The notes under the pieces were generated by a model. The model saw only the letters and a program-made list of their open reading frames with translations, searched no databases and was not told the origin of the DNA. From contig OMVT01000005.1 of the NCBI GenBank assembly GCA_900314535.1, positions 1-64,000 on the forward strand: 64,000 bases of DNA, given 5' to 3'. Shown here in pieces: positions 34,632-43,523 of this stretch. The translations under genes and the position numbers were made by a program. The stretch is from an uncultured Olsenella sp. (GTDB lineage Bacteria; Actinomycetota; Coriobacteriia; Coriobacteriales; Atopobiaceae). The first letter of the stretch is position 1, and each line of letters starts with the position of its first letter.

Positions 34632-34716
34632 CAGGGGTGTTGCAGCTCCTTGGATGGAATAGATTTGTTCAGCCCTTCCATTCTAAGGGGTCTGGCGTCT
34701 GCCGGTGGGGGACAGC

Positions 34717-35124
34717 CTAGTCCTTGTGGCGCTTCTCGAACTTCTGCGGGTGCTTGGCATGGCGGAGAAGGATGTTCTTCACATCCGCCTGCACGACAAG
34801 GTCGTTGTCGAGATAGAGGTCGATGATTTCTTCGGCCTCAGGTTTCACGACCCTCAGAATGCCCGGGAGATCCCCCTCTTTGCTGTATCCAAGGATATCG
34901 TTCGGTGTGCAGCCCAGCAGCTCGGCAGCTTTCACGAGCTGGCTTGCATTCATATCACGGCGGCCGGCTTCCCAGTGCTCCACTTCTCCTTTGGTGACAC
35001 CGATATAGTCCCCAAGCTGCGTCGTGGAGAGGTTGCGAGCTTTCCTGATTTCACGCAGATTGTTCGGCTGCTTCGCCGGGGCGATCGGCTCCTTCTTGTC
35101 TTCCTGTGCCCCGCCTTCTGCCAT
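34717..35124 (-). CDS. XRE-family transcriptional regulator
   Basis: This 135-residue protein has a classical helix-turn-helix in the middle (LREIRKARNLSTTQLGDYIG, then VEHWEAGRRDM), a Lys/Pro-rich N-terminal tail of about 22 residues and a helical C-terminal third (EEIIDLYLDNDLVV) that may dimerise. AGGAG lies 5 nt before ATG 35124. Two copies of CCTAC-N5-GTAGG lie 75-130 bases upstream of the start, in its own promoter region, which suggests autoregulation. Targets are unknown. Confidence 0.75.
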   Translation of the reverse strand: MAEGGAQEDKKEPIAPAKQPNNLREIRKARNLSTTQLGDYIGVTKGEVEHWEAGRRDMNASQLVKAAELLGCTPNDILGYSKEGDLPGILRVVKPEAEEIIDLYLDNDLVVQADVKNILLRHAKHPQKFEKRHKD

Positions 35125-35197
35125 GTCCGCTCCTGTACCGAATCTGGTATTTCAATCACAGAAGACCAGAAATGATGAGCGAACGCCAGAACAAAAG

Positions 35198-35252
35198 CCT
35201 ACGCAGAGTAGGTAAACGCATAAATATGCTGCAAAGCCTACGCAAAGTAGGC
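35198..35252. promoter_or_regulatory. Twin palindromes CCTAC-N5-GTAGG upstream of the XRE gene
   Basis: The sites at 35198-35212 and 35237-35251 share the palindrome and a GCCTACGCA start; the second extends to GCCTAC...GTAGGC. They are 39 bases apart on centre, close to four helical turns, so two dimers could sit on nearly one face. Probably operators for the adjacent XRE protein. Confidence 0.6.
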
Positions 35253-35291
35253 ATATGAATAGAGGAGGTGGCAAGAAAGAGCAGGCGCATG

Positions 35292-35324
35292 AAAAGCCGC
35301 TCCGGGCTGAGAGTCCAGAGCGGC
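35292..35324 (-). terminator. Rho-independent terminator of the larA-like gene
   Basis: On the minus strand GCCGCTC pairs with GAGCGGC, extended by two further pairs past one mismatch, then TTTTC. It lies 27 bases past the stop. Confidence 0.7.
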
Positions 35325-35350
35325 CGTATTCGTTGCCTTGAATGATGTGG

Positions 35351-36604
35351 CTAGAGACGCATGAGCGGGAGGGTCGAGCCTCCGTGAGGCATAACGAGGA
35401 TGCGGGGTGCGCGTCCGAGCTCACGGAGCGTCTTTGCACGCGCTGCATCGAGGGCTTCCTGTACTGTCGCAAATGGTGTCATGAACGCAGCTCTGACCTC
35501 GGCATCCGGCATGTCGGAGACAAGATAGATGTCGCAGCGCTCCTCTATCTGCGCTACCGCTGCTGCCTTGTGGCCACCGAGCACGAACGTCTTCTTCAGG
35601 CGTTCCACCACCTCATGAGGAGTCGCTGCTTCGCGCATCCACTGCTCGAAGGTCGGCTGGCCGAAGCCTTCCTGACAGGAACCCACGAGCACGATCGTCC
35701 CGCCGTCGCGCACCGGATGCTTCGCGTTGTCGAGCGCCTTCTGGAGCTGGTAGAGATTGAGATCCTTCGGAGCTCCTCCCTGGGAGACGACCACGATGTC
35801 TGCCTCCTCGTGGAGTTCGCACCCGTAGAGATCGTCGAGATGGTGGCAGGCATCGCGCTGGGCAGCCACGAAGTCTCCTGCTGCGGCATAGACGATGTGC
35901 CTGTCCTCGTCGAGGACGACATTCACGATGAAATCGAGGCCGACCATGCGGCAGGCTTCCTCGAGATCGAGCCTCACGGGGCTCTCCATGTTGCCAGCGT
36001 GGGCTTCTGGGCTAAGCATCAAGGAATGGTTTGCCTGGATGGCTTCGAAGGTGGAGCAGCCCGGCATGATGGCCTTGGCGCCGCCCGAGTAGCCGGCAAA
36101 GTAGTGGTACTCCACATTGCCGAGGCCGACCCTCACATCGGCATCCGCGACCTCTTCGATAATATCGACAGGAGTGCCTGCTTTGGTCGTGCCGAAGTGC
36201 CTGAAGGACGTGCTGCCGTTCACGACGGCGATCTTTCCCCTCCAGGGGCCCATGATGCAGGCAAGCTCTTCCTCGGTCTGGGGCCTGTGGGAGCCAAGCG
36301 CTATTGCGACAAAGACATCCTTGTCGGGGATGCCCGCCTCGTGGAGCTCCTGCATGACGGGAGTGAGGAGCTCGGGTGTGGGGCAGGGGCGGGTGCAGTC
36401 GCTTGCGATGAGGCAGACCTTCTGTCCTGGATGGACGATGTCCTTGAGGCGAGCTGTGCCGACAGGGGAGGAAAGGGCGTCTCTCACAAGCTTTTCGCCG
36501 GGCTTTTCTGCCTCGACCGCATTGGCATGCATCACCTCGATGAGCTCTGCATCATCTATCTCTATGGTCTGGCTGCGCGTGCCGATTCCGAGCTCCGTCC
36601 TCAT
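35351..36604 (-). CDS. LarA-family nickel-pincer racemase/epimerase
   Basis: The 417-residue protein has the LarA (DUF2088) layout. Compared with Lactiplantibacillus LarA, the nickel-pincer cofactor lysine lies in GGAKAIMPG, a histidine sits 10 residues before it (EYHYFAGY) and another exactly 16 after it (QANHSLM). A third histidine is in ALGSHRPQT. All ligands are therefore kept. LarA interconverts D- and L-lactate; homologues act on other 2-hydroxyacids, so the substrate here is open. No larB, larC or larE cofactor genes are in the window, so the cofactor must come from elsewhere. Single gene with its own terminator. Confidence 0.85.
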   Translation of the reverse strand: MRTELGIGTRSQTIEIDDAELIEVMHANAVEAEKPGEKLVRDALSSPVGTARLKDIVHPGQKVCLIASDCTRPCPTPELLTPVMQELHEAGIPDKDVFVAIALGSHRPQTEEELACIMGPWRGKIAVVNGSTSFRHFGTTKAGTPVDIIEEVADADVRVGLGNVEYHYFAGYSGGAKAIMPGCSTFEAIQANHSLMLSPEAHAGNMESPVRLDLEEACRMVGLDFIVNVVLDEDRHIVYAAAGDFVAAQRDACHHLDDLYGCELHEEADIVVVSQGGAPKDLNLYQLQKALDNAKHPVRDGGTIVLVGSCQEGFGQPTFEQWMREAATPHEVVERLKKTFVLGGHKAAAVAQIEERCDIYLVSDMPDAEVRAAFMTPFATVQEALDAARAKTLRELGRAPRILVMPHGGSTLPLMRL

Positions 36605-36778
36605 GCCTCATCCCTTCTGTCCTGTTTCGACCAGCATACAGGCTGATCCTGAGGCTGTCCTGGTGGATGCGCTGTGAGTTTACAGAATGCTTGCCAGGCC
36701 CTGCGTGAAACGGGGTCTGTGGCCTCGCTACAATGCAGGAAGAACGAGACCATAAGAAGCTTTCCGAAGGAGACATCC

Positions 36779-37642
36779 GTGATACGCCTTGCCCTCTCCG
36801 ATATGGACAACACCCTCATTCCCTTCGGGAACCCGCATGTCTCGAAGCGCACGCTCGAGGCGATTGCGGATGCACGGGCGGCAGGCGTCGAGTTCGGGCC
36901 TTCCACGGGACGTGACTACCATGAGCTGCTGCGCTTTTTCCAGGGCGATGCCTCTGCCTTCCAGACAGGGGTCATGTCGAGCGGCAAGAAGGTCATGATC
37001 GACGGCGAGATCGTCTCGCTGTCCCTGATCGAGCATGATCCGCTCGAGCGCATGGTGGAGATGCTCAAGAGCGTGCCGGATGTATTCCTCGTGGCCTATC
37101 CGGCAGATACCGATATCACGAATCCGGTCTGGGTCATTGCAGCAGACCCCGAGCAAGTGCCGGTATACCAGGAGCGCTTCAAGTTCACGCCGCAGGTGGC
37201 AGAGCAGGTGCCGGAGGTGCCGCTCATCGCAGCGACGCTTGCCGCCACATCGGGACGCCCTGCCTGCCGCTTCATCGATACGAAGCTCAGCCCCGCCTTT
37301 CCCGAGTTCGATATCGTCTCGCCGACGCCCAACTGGTACGATATCGTGCCCCACGGCGTCAGCAAGGCATCGGGCCTCCATGTCCTGATGGACAAGCTTG
37401 GGCTTTCCGACGAGGAAGTCGTCGTCTTCGGCGACGCCGCAAACGATGTGCCTGTCTTCCAGGAGGTCACGAACTCTGTCGCCGTCGCGAATGCAACGAA
37501 GGAAGTGGCAGCGCTTGCCCGCTACCATATCGGTGCCTGCGCAGATGACGGGGTAGCTGTGGCGCTCGAGGATATCGCGCAGGCTGCAGAGAGAAACACC
37601 CTCCCCGAGTTCATGCTCGAAGAGGATGCTCGCAGGAACTGA
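36779..37642 (+). CDS. HAD-superfamily phosphatase, Cof-type
   Basis: I chose GTG 36779 because AAGGAG lies 6 nt upstream and the protein then opens with the HAD motif I DMDNTL (nucleophile and acid aspartates). The 287-residue product has a C2 cap and motif IV GDAANDVPVF near the end, with the conserved lysine in between (HGVSKASGL). Cof/YidA-type enzymes remove phosphate from sugar phosphates or cofactors such as pyridoxal phosphate; the substrate cannot be told from sequence. TACAAT at 36729-36734 is a likely -10 box. The motif usually reads GDxxND; GDAAND keeps the metal-binding acids. Confidence 0.85.
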   Translation: MIRLALSDMDNTLIPFGNPHVSKRTLEAIADARAAGVEFGPSTGRDYHELLRFFQGDASAFQTGVMSSGKKVMIDGEIVSLSLIEHDPLERMVEMLKSVPDVFLVAYPADTDITNPVWVIAADPEQVPVYQERFKFTPQVAEQVPEVPLIAATLAATSGRPACRFIDTKLSPAFPEFDIVSPTPNWYDIVPHGVSKASGLHVLMDKLGLSDEEVVVFGDAANDVPVFQEVTNSVAVANATKEVAALARYHIGACADDGVAVALEDIAQAAERNTLPEFMLEEDARRN

Positions 37643-37658
37643 AGCTTGGCGCCTGAAG

Positions 37659-38144
37659 CTAGAGGATGTGCTCCATACCGATGAGGTAGGGCTTGAGGCC
37701 CAGGTGCTCGTAGAAGCCTTCTGCCTTCGGGTTGCAGGACCAGACATGGAGCGTCACGCGGTAGCAGCCCTGCTCTTTCGCATAGGCACAGACTGCCTCC
37801 CAGAGATGCTCTCCCACATGCTGGCCGCGGCAGCGCTCGTTCACGCAGAGGTCGTCGAGGTAGAGCTCGCGGTCCTGGCGCATGTTGGGGGCGCTGGTCA
37901 GATCCTGGAGCTCGCAGAAGGCATGGCCCAGAAGCTCATGGGTGCCTTCTTGCCTGTTTTCGTCCACCGCGACGAAGATGGGATGTGCAGGGTCCTTGAT
38001 AAGTGCCTTGAGCTCATCTTCCGTATACTTCCTCGTATCCGGGATGAAGAGGTCGGGACGTCCTTCTGCATGGACATTGCAGACCTGGATCAGGAGCTCC
38101 ATGATTCCTTCGATATCCTCTTCGGTGACGCGGCGTATCTGCAT
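37659..38144 (-). CDS. GNAT-family acetyltransferase
   Basis: The 161-residue protein has the GNAT fold order: a beta strand with IRRVTEEDIEGIMEL, then YLDDLCV, then motif A NERCRGQHVGEHLWEAV that binds the acetyl-CoA pyrophosphate, and a late strand with RVTLHVWSCNPKAEGFYEHL. It transfers an acetyl group to an amine of an unknown small molecule or protein. The gene is preceded closely by the membrane-protein gene (stop 38154), with AGGAG 6 nt before its ATG, so the two are probably cotranscribed. Confidence 0.82.
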   Translation of the reverse strand: MQIRRVTEEDIEGIMELLIQVCNVHAEGRPDLFIPDTRKYTEDELKALIKDPAHPIFVAVDENRQEGTHELLGHAFCELQDLTSAPNMRQDRELYLDDLCVNERCRGQHVGEHLWEAVCAYAKEQGCYRVTLHVWSCNPKAEGFYEHLGLKPYLIGMEHIL

Positions 38145-38153
38145 GTGCTTCTC

Positions 38154-38645
38154 CTAACGGTCTGACAGGGCAATGAGCTCGGTGTGGTCCATAACGGAGT
38201 CGACGAAGGCGTCGAAGTTCGTGCTCGACTCGTGGAAGGTCCTGGGGTGCCCTCCAAGGACGAGCTCGAGCGCGTGGGACTTCTCGCGTATATCGTAGGC
38301 CACGATCTTGTCCCAGCTGTAGGATCTTGTGCGCTTGAGGCAGTTCGTATAGGAGACGCCCCCATCTCTGACTTCGAGCCTTCTGTTGAAGTAGTTGAGG
38401 ACCTGGATGAGGGCCATGACCTCGAAGGCGCAGACAAGCGGGATGCCGATCCAGCGGATCCAGACAAGCCAGACCGAGCTCGAGAACAGCGGGAAGAGAA
38501 GAAGCCAGATCGTGATGGCGCCTGAGGCAGCGACACCTAGCGCCCACATGAGATTCGAGCGCACGCGCTCGGTCACGACGACAGCTGCTCCTGTGCTTTC
38601 GCTCGCTTCTGCCATGTGTCCATGTTTCCTTTCTTCGCCACTCAT
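38154..38645 (-). CDS. Two-helix membrane protein with a cytoplasmic PH-like tail
   Basis: From ATG 38645 (GAGGAAG 7 nt upstream) the protein is 163 residues: about 35 polar residues, two membrane helices (near 35-57 and 62-85), and a beta-rich tail (LEVRDGGVSYTNCLKRTRSY, then WDKIVAYDI) that resembles a bacterial PH-like domain. I do not recognise a named family. Starts at 38672 and 38615 are also in frame. It is cotranscribed with the GNAT gene nine bases downstream. Confidence 0.6.
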   Translation of the reverse strand: MSGEERKHGHMAEASESTGAAVVVTERVRSNLMWALGVAASGAITIWLLLFPLFSSSVWLVWIRWIGIPLVCAFEVMALIQVLNYFNRRLEVRDGGVSYTNCLKRTRSYSWDKIVAYDIREKSHALELVLGGHPRTFHESSTNFDAFVDSVMDHTELIALSDR

Positions 38646-38753
38646 CCGACTCTTCCTCATGAGGATGCCCATGAGCGGGTATCACTATCCAAGGACTTTG
38701 GGATTCGCTACCATTCTACAGAAGGCAGCGTCTGCCGCACCAAGCGGCTTGAA

Positions 38754-39950
38754 ATGGGGTTGGATATGGAACTCTCCGTGGAGAAGAGGCACTACAAGCG
38801 CCTTGCAGCAGAGCTTCGCATGGCATTGGTGTCGGGCACGGATGAGGAGGCTCTCTCTGCCATCAAGGAGCTCGTGCCGCTGCGCAGCTATGCCACGCCG
38901 AAGGAGCTTGTCGACTTCCTCGAGCGTGCCTGCGTCTGGGCATCGCGGGAGGTTGTCGATGCAATCATCGCAGACCTCGGTCCCATCCCGTACTGCGGCT
39001 GGGCACTTGCCCTGGCCCTTCGCTGCGACCGTGAGGACATCGCCTATGACCTGAAGGCACGCCGCGTGAACCTGCTCGAAGATCCAGAGATTCCCGAGAG
39101 CCTTCCTGAGCGCTCGCTCCTGATGCACGACCTGACGCGTGGCGACATGACGGGGTCCTCTCCCAAGCTCTTCGAAGACCCGCAGGGACGCTCGGTCACC
39201 TCTGAGATCTTCCGTACCTTCGGGCCATCCGAGGAGCTGGTCGGCGCAGACTACTCGCGCGGCACCGATGTGAGACGTTCCTGCGAGCTTGTGGCGAAGC
39301 TTGCAAACGACCAGAGCTTCATTCCCGTCGTCTTTGACGATATCTTCCGCGCGGCGCTTGCCTGCGCCTCGCGTGCCTATGCCTATCCGGCCTCCTATGT
39401 GCCGGGCACGGCAGAGTCCTGCCTCGAGCTGGCAGATGCCCTGCTCGAGCTCTGGCGCCAGCATCTTGGCGGCACGGAGCGCATACCGGAGCTCCTGGGC
39501 CGCATGGTCGTCCCGAACCAGGATGAGCGCCTGATTGTCTGGATCTGCGAAAAGGCGCCGGAAGTCTTCTATGACAGGCTGTGCTCGCAGAGCTGGCTCA
39601 AGAAGGATGTCGGGCTCGTGCGCCGCATGGTAGCACACCTCACACCGGGGACGGAGTACCAGAATGGGGTGCTCCTCTCTGTGCTTGCAGGAGGCGCCTG
39701 CTTCGACCAGCTCGAAGATCTCCTTGGCTGGCAGAATACCTACACGCCCGCAAACCTCGACCGCGCCATCGATGCAGCATCCGAGGCGGGGCATGCAGAG
39801 ATTGCAGCCTGGCTTCTGACGCTTTGGCAGGATCTCTCCGATACAGCCAAGTCTGTCGAGGATGCAAAGGCCGAAGAGGAGCCCGAGCAGAAAGAGACGC
39901 CTCAGGACGACGAGGACGATCTCGGCGACCTTTCGGATCTTCTCCTGTAG
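38754..39950 (+). CDS. Unknown 398-residue helical-repeat protein, first gene of the MoxR/VWA operon
   Basis: The protein is built of short helix pairs that resemble ankyrin- or HEAT-like repeats (EALSAIKELVPLRSYATPKE and, near the end, DRAIDAASEAGHAEIAAWLL). An acidic tail with ETPQDDEDD follows. I do not recognise a family. It stops 6 bases before the VWA gene, so it is likely a scaffold or substrate-recognition partner for the MoxR-VWA pair. The start is uncertain: ATG 38754 and ATG 38766 are both possible and neither has a strong ribosome site. Confidence 0.65.
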   Translation: MGLDMELSVEKRHYKRLAAELRMALVSGTDEEALSAIKELVPLRSYATPKELVDFLERACVWASREVVDAIIADLGPIPYCGWALALALRCDREDIAYDLKARRVNLLEDPEIPESLPERSLLMHDLTRGDMTGSSPKLFEDPQGRSVTSEIFRTFGPSEELVGADYSRGTDVRRSCELVAKLANDQSFIPVVFDDIFRAALACASRAYAYPASYVPGTAESCLELADALLELWRQHLGGTERIPELLGRMVVPNQDERLIVWICEKAPEVFYDRLCSQSWLKKDVGLVRRMVAHLTPGTEYQNGVLLSVLAGGACFDQLEDLLGWQNTYTPANLDRAIDAASEAGHAEIAAWLLTLWQDLSDTAKSVEDAKAEEEPEQKETPQDDEDDLGDLSDLLL

Positions 39951-39956
39951 GCTGCC

Positions 39957-41567
39957 ATGGCAGATGCGATGGAGGGGCTCACCCCGGAAGAGAAGGCAGC
40001 CTTCGAAGAGGCGGAACAGAAGACACGCGAGCGCTACGAGCTTGCGCGCAAGGTCGTCGACCTGGCTGAAGGCCTCGTCGTGAGCGACAGCCATTTCCTT
40101 GCTCCTGCCATAGGCCAGCTCAAGAGCGATATCTCGCCTGCCCTCATGATCGAGCCGTTCGCGACGGATGGCCAGACGCTCTATATCGAGCCGACACGCG
40201 TGCTTGCGACGTTCGCGAAGACAAGGAAGCCTCCGATCCACGATATCGTGCATGTCCTCATGCACTGCATCCTGATGCATCCCTTCGTCGATGACCGCGT
40301 GGAGCGCTTCCCCTGGGACCTTGCTTCTGACATCATCGCCGAGAGCCTGGCCGCCGAGATCTGCGGTGCCCGTGAAGGGGACAGGGGCGAGGCCATCTCG
40401 GTCGTGCTCGAGCACCTGAAGAAGGACCTCCATGGGCCACTTTCCACAGACAGGCTCTATAGGGCGCTGCGCCGGGGCTACTACCACGACCTCATGAGTG
40501 CCTGGGGATCCATCTTCCATGTGGACAACCATGACCTCTGGTATGCAGCCCCTGCCTCATCTCCTGAAAACGGGGGACAGCAGAAGGAAGGCTCCTCCTC
40601 CCATGCACCGACAGAGTACGAGGAGCGCCATGCCCCCAACCAGGGTTCGGGAGAGGAGCGCGAAGGCAGCGCACGGAAGACCCGGCAGCAGTCACGGCAG
40701 GCTTCAGGGAATGGCGGCGAAGCGGAGAACGAGGCGCTCGTGCGCCAAGCAGGCGGCCTCGGCGAGCGTGAGCGCGAGCAAGAACGAGACAAGTGGCAGC
40801 AGGTCGCAAAGTCCATCAATGTGGACCTCCATACGCTCTCGCGCGAGCGCGGGGAGCAGCTCGGCGACCTCACGAACGAGCTCGAGATCAGGACGCACCG
40901 TCCCCAGGACTTCCGCGAGTTCCTGCGCAAGTTTGCCGTGATGCAGGAATCCCTGCATACATCGGACGACGAGTTCGACTATGTCTTCTATACGTATGGG
41001 CTTGCGCTCTACGGCAACGTCCCTCTGATCGAGCCGCTCGAATATCGCGACGAGAAGAGGATCCGGGAGTTTGCGATCGTGCTCGACACGTCGGGCTCTG
41101 TCGCAGGGGACACAATCCAGCGCTTCGTGGACACGGCTTTCGATGTGCTGCATGCCGACTCGACCTTCACGGAGCGCACGAACATCCACATCATCGAGGC
41201 GGATGCCGGCGTCGAGTCCGATACGAAGATCTCGACACCCGAAGATCTTGCGAAATGGTCAGACCATGTCACGGTCAAGGGCTTCGGCGGCACCGACTTC
41301 CGCCCTGCCTTCGACTACATCGACAGGCTCATCCGCGAAGGCGAGTTCCGCCACCTCGACGGGATGGTCTATTTCACGGATGGCTTCGGCACGTATCCGA
41401 AGAGGAAGCCTCCTTATAAATGTGCCTTCATCTTCTACGATGAGAGCTACCGCAAGGAAAGCGTTCCGCCCTGGGCCATACAGCTTGTGCTGCCGCCGGA
41501 GGAGCTCGAACGCGAATCTGACGAATCGGAAAGCTACCGTGCCCAGAAGGCCGAGAAGCGAGGATAG
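39957..41567 (+). CDS. VWA-domain protein, DUF2201-like, partner of MoxR ATPase
   Basis: The 536-residue protein has an N-terminal metallopeptidase-like part (HDIVHVLMHCILMHP, about 92-106), a long charged low-complexity linker (about 205-275) and a C-terminal von Willebrand factor A-like domain. The MIDAS metal site is intact: DTSGS (377-381), GGTDF and YFTDG. Such proteins act with MoxR-type AAA ATPases to mature or remodel metal enzymes and large complexes. The classic HExxH zinc motif is not exact (HVLMH), so peptidase activity is doubtful. It is followed 6 bases later by the ATPase gene. Confidence 0.8.
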   Translation: MADAMEGLTPEEKAAFEEAEQKTRERYELARKVVDLAEGLVVSDSHFLAPAIGQLKSDISPALMIEPFATDGQTLYIEPTRVLATFAKTRKPPIHDIVHVLMHCILMHPFVDDRVERFPWDLASDIIAESLAAEICGAREGDRGEAISVVLEHLKKDLHGPLSTDRLYRALRRGYYHDLMSAWGSIFHVDNHDLWYAAPASSPENGGQQKEGSSSHAPTEYEERHAPNQGSGEEREGSARKTRQQSRQASGNGGEAENEALVRQAGGLGEREREQERDKWQQVAKSINVDLHTLSRERGEQLGDLTNELEIRTHRPQDFREFLRKFAVMQESLHTSDDEFDYVFYTYGLALYGNVPLIEPLEYRDEKRIREFAIVLDTSGSVAGDTIQRFVDTAFDVLHADSTFTERTNIHIIEADAGVESDTKISTPEDLAKWSDHVTVKGFGGTDFRPAFDYIDRLIREGEFRHLDGMVYFTDGFGTYPKRKPPYKCAFIFYDESYRKESVPPWAIQLVLPPEELERESDESESYRAQKAEKRG

Positions 41568-41573
41568 GGAAGC

Positions 41574-43100
41574 ATGAACATCAAGACAGCGACAGAGCAG
41601 ATCAAGGGCGCCGTGCGTGCCTATCTCGCAAAGGACGAGAACGGGCTCTATCTGATCCCGCCCCAGATGCAGCGCCCTCTCATCATGATGGGCCCTCCGG
41701 GCATCGGCAAGACCGCTATCGTCTCCGAGGTCGCAGAGGAGCTCGGCGTCAACTTCGTCTCGTACTCGATGACGCACCACACGAGGCAGTCGGCACTGGG
41801 ACTTCCCTATATCGCCGATGCGACGTATGGCGGGAAGGAGTACAAGGTCTCGCGCTACACGATGTCCGAGATCATTGCAGCCACCTATGACGCAATCGAG
41901 CGCACGGGCATCCCCGAGGGCATCATCTTCCTCGACGAGGTCAACTGCGTGAGCGAGACGCTCGCTCCCGCCATGCTCCAGTTCCTGCAGTACAAGACGT
42001 TCGGCCAGCACAAGCTGCCTGTCGGCTGGGTCATCGTGACGGCCGGCAATCCGCCTGAGTACAACAGGAGCGCCCGCGAGTTCGATGCCGCCATGCTCGA
42101 CCGCATGAAGAGGATCGATATCGAGCCCGACCTCGATGTCTGGATGGACTATGCAACGACGCACGGCGTGCATCCTGTCATCCTCACGTACCTCACAAAC
42201 AAGCCGCAGAACTTCTACCATGTCCATGCGGGCGTGGAGAGCACAAGCATCGTGACGGCCCGTGGCTGGGAAGACCTCTCCCGCATGATCCTGGCCTACG
42301 AGCATGAGGGACTTTCTGTCGACCTCAACCTGATTGCCCAGTATCTCCAGGACCAGGAGATTGCAGAGGACTTCAGCCTCTATCTCGAGCTCTTCGAGAA
42401 GTACCAGGGCGATTACCAGGTCTCCGCGATTCTTTCGGGCGCTGCCGGCGAGGAGCTGAAAGACCGTGCAAAGGAAGCACCGTTCGACGAGCGAGTCGCC
42501 CTCGTGAACCTGCTGCTCGATGTGCTCCTGGGCGATGTGCACCGCCTGGCTGCAAGGAAGAAGGCGCTCCTCGAGGTGCGCCAGATTCTGGCAGAGCTCA
42601 AGGAGGCCGACTCCGGCGTGTCGCTCCTGGCATCGCTCACAGCACAGGAGAACGAGTGCCAGCTCGAGCTCAGGCGCCTTGTCGCATCCGGCTTTGCCTC
42701 GGGTGCCCGCCAGATGGCAGAGGCGAAGAAAGGGGAGATTCTCGAGGCCATCAGGAAGGCAGTCGCCCGCGCCGTCGCACAGGCAGGAGGCTCTCTCAGC
42801 CAGGAGGATGCCTACAATGCGGCCAAGGAGAGCTTCAACGCGATGGTGCGCGACCTCGGCGCTGGCTCGAAGGAGTTCGTCTCGAAGATCGACTGTGCAA
42901 TCGACTTCGTGAACGATGCCTACGGCGACTCCCAGGAGATGCTGATATTCATGACACACCTGGCGGTGGATCCAGACTTCATGCACTTCGTGGCGGAGCA
43001 CGGCTCGAAGAAGTTCGTGGAGCACAGCCGCGGCCTCATGTTCCATGACAGGAGCACGCAGCTTCTGAACGAGGTAGACAAGCTGGAGGGACTTGCGTGA
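41574..43100 (+). CDS. MoxR-type AAA+ ATPase
   Basis: The 508-residue protein has Walker A MGPPGIGKTA (39-48), Walker B FLDEVNC, sensor I TAGNPPE and an arginine-rich RMKRIDIE segment of the AAA_5 (MoxR) group. The C-terminal 250 residues are helical. MoxR ATPases work as chaperones with VWA proteins, as in RavA-ViaA and NorQ-NorD. The start ATG 41574 is preceded by AGGATAGGGAAG. The last bases overlap the small next gene (GTGA). Confidence 0.85.
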   Translation: MNIKTATEQIKGAVRAYLAKDENGLYLIPPQMQRPLIMMGPPGIGKTAIVSEVAEELGVNFVSYSMTHHTRQSALGLPYIADATYGGKEYKVSRYTMSEIIAATYDAIERTGIPEGIIFLDEVNCVSETLAPAMLQFLQYKTFGQHKLPVGWVIVTAGNPPEYNRSAREFDAAMLDRMKRIDIEPDLDVWMDYATTHGVHPVILTYLTNKPQNFYHVHAGVESTSIVTARGWEDLSRMILAYEHEGLSVDLNLIAQYLQDQEIAEDFSLYLELFEKYQGDYQVSAILSGAAGEELKDRAKEAPFDERVALVNLLLDVLLGDVHRLAARKKALLEVRQILAELKEADSGVSLLASLTAQENECQLELRRLVASGFASGARQMAEAKKGEILEAIRKAVARAVAQAGGSLSQEDAYNAAKESFNAMVRDLGAGSKEFVSKIDCAIDFVNDAYGDSQEMLIFMTHLAVDPDFMHFVAEHGSKKFVEHSRGLMFHDRSTQLLNEVDKLEGLA

Positions 43101-43420
43101 GCGAAAACGAGAGCCATACCCTGGCAGACGATCTGGCAAAGTCGGGCTACAAGATGTCCGAGGCGCTCGAAGAGGCGCTTGGGAGCAGCCAGAAGGACGA
43201 AGCGCCTGAATCGTCTGTCCACACCTTTGGGAGCATGAAGGAGCCCGAAGGGAAGAAGGATGCAGACGAAGACCCGACCCAGACGGATTTCTTCCGTGCA
43301 ATGAATGCATACCGCGCAGCGAGGAAGTCAGGCGATGAGCAGGCCATGCGCGAAGCGGAGGAGCATCTGCGATCCGTCGTGCGCTCAGAGCTCACGGAGT
43401 CGGAAGGCTGCGGCTGCTAG
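43097..43420 (+). CDS. Unknown 107-residue acidic protein ending the MoxR/VWA operon
   Basis: The GTG start overlaps the stop of the ATPase gene by four bases, so translation is coupled. The product is acidic and helical, with a disordered middle (EPEGKKDADEDPTQTDF) and a helix with RAARKSGDEQAMREAEEHLR. It ends in CGC, which might bind metal or carry a modification. I do not recognise a family. A terminator follows. Confidence 0.65.
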   Translation: MSENESHTLADDLAKSGYKMSEALEEALGSSQKDEAPESSVHTFGSMKEPEGKKDADEDPTQTDFFRAMNAYRAARKSGDEQAMREAEEHLRSVVRSELTESEGCGC

Positions 43421-43455
43421 GCAGTGCCCGTGCCGCACTGGAGATACATATGAGG

Positions 43456-43488
43456 AGGCGCCCCAGGAGATGCGTTCCTGGGGCGCCT
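43456..43488. terminator. Bidirectional terminator between the MoxR/VWA operon and pyrE
   Basis: Arms AGGCGCCCCAGGA and TCCTGGGGCGCCT (13 bp) around a 7-base loop between convergent genes. Confidence 0.8.
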
Positions 43489-43523
43489 TCGCTGTGGGCG
43501 CAAGGAGAAGGGAAGCTCTTCTG

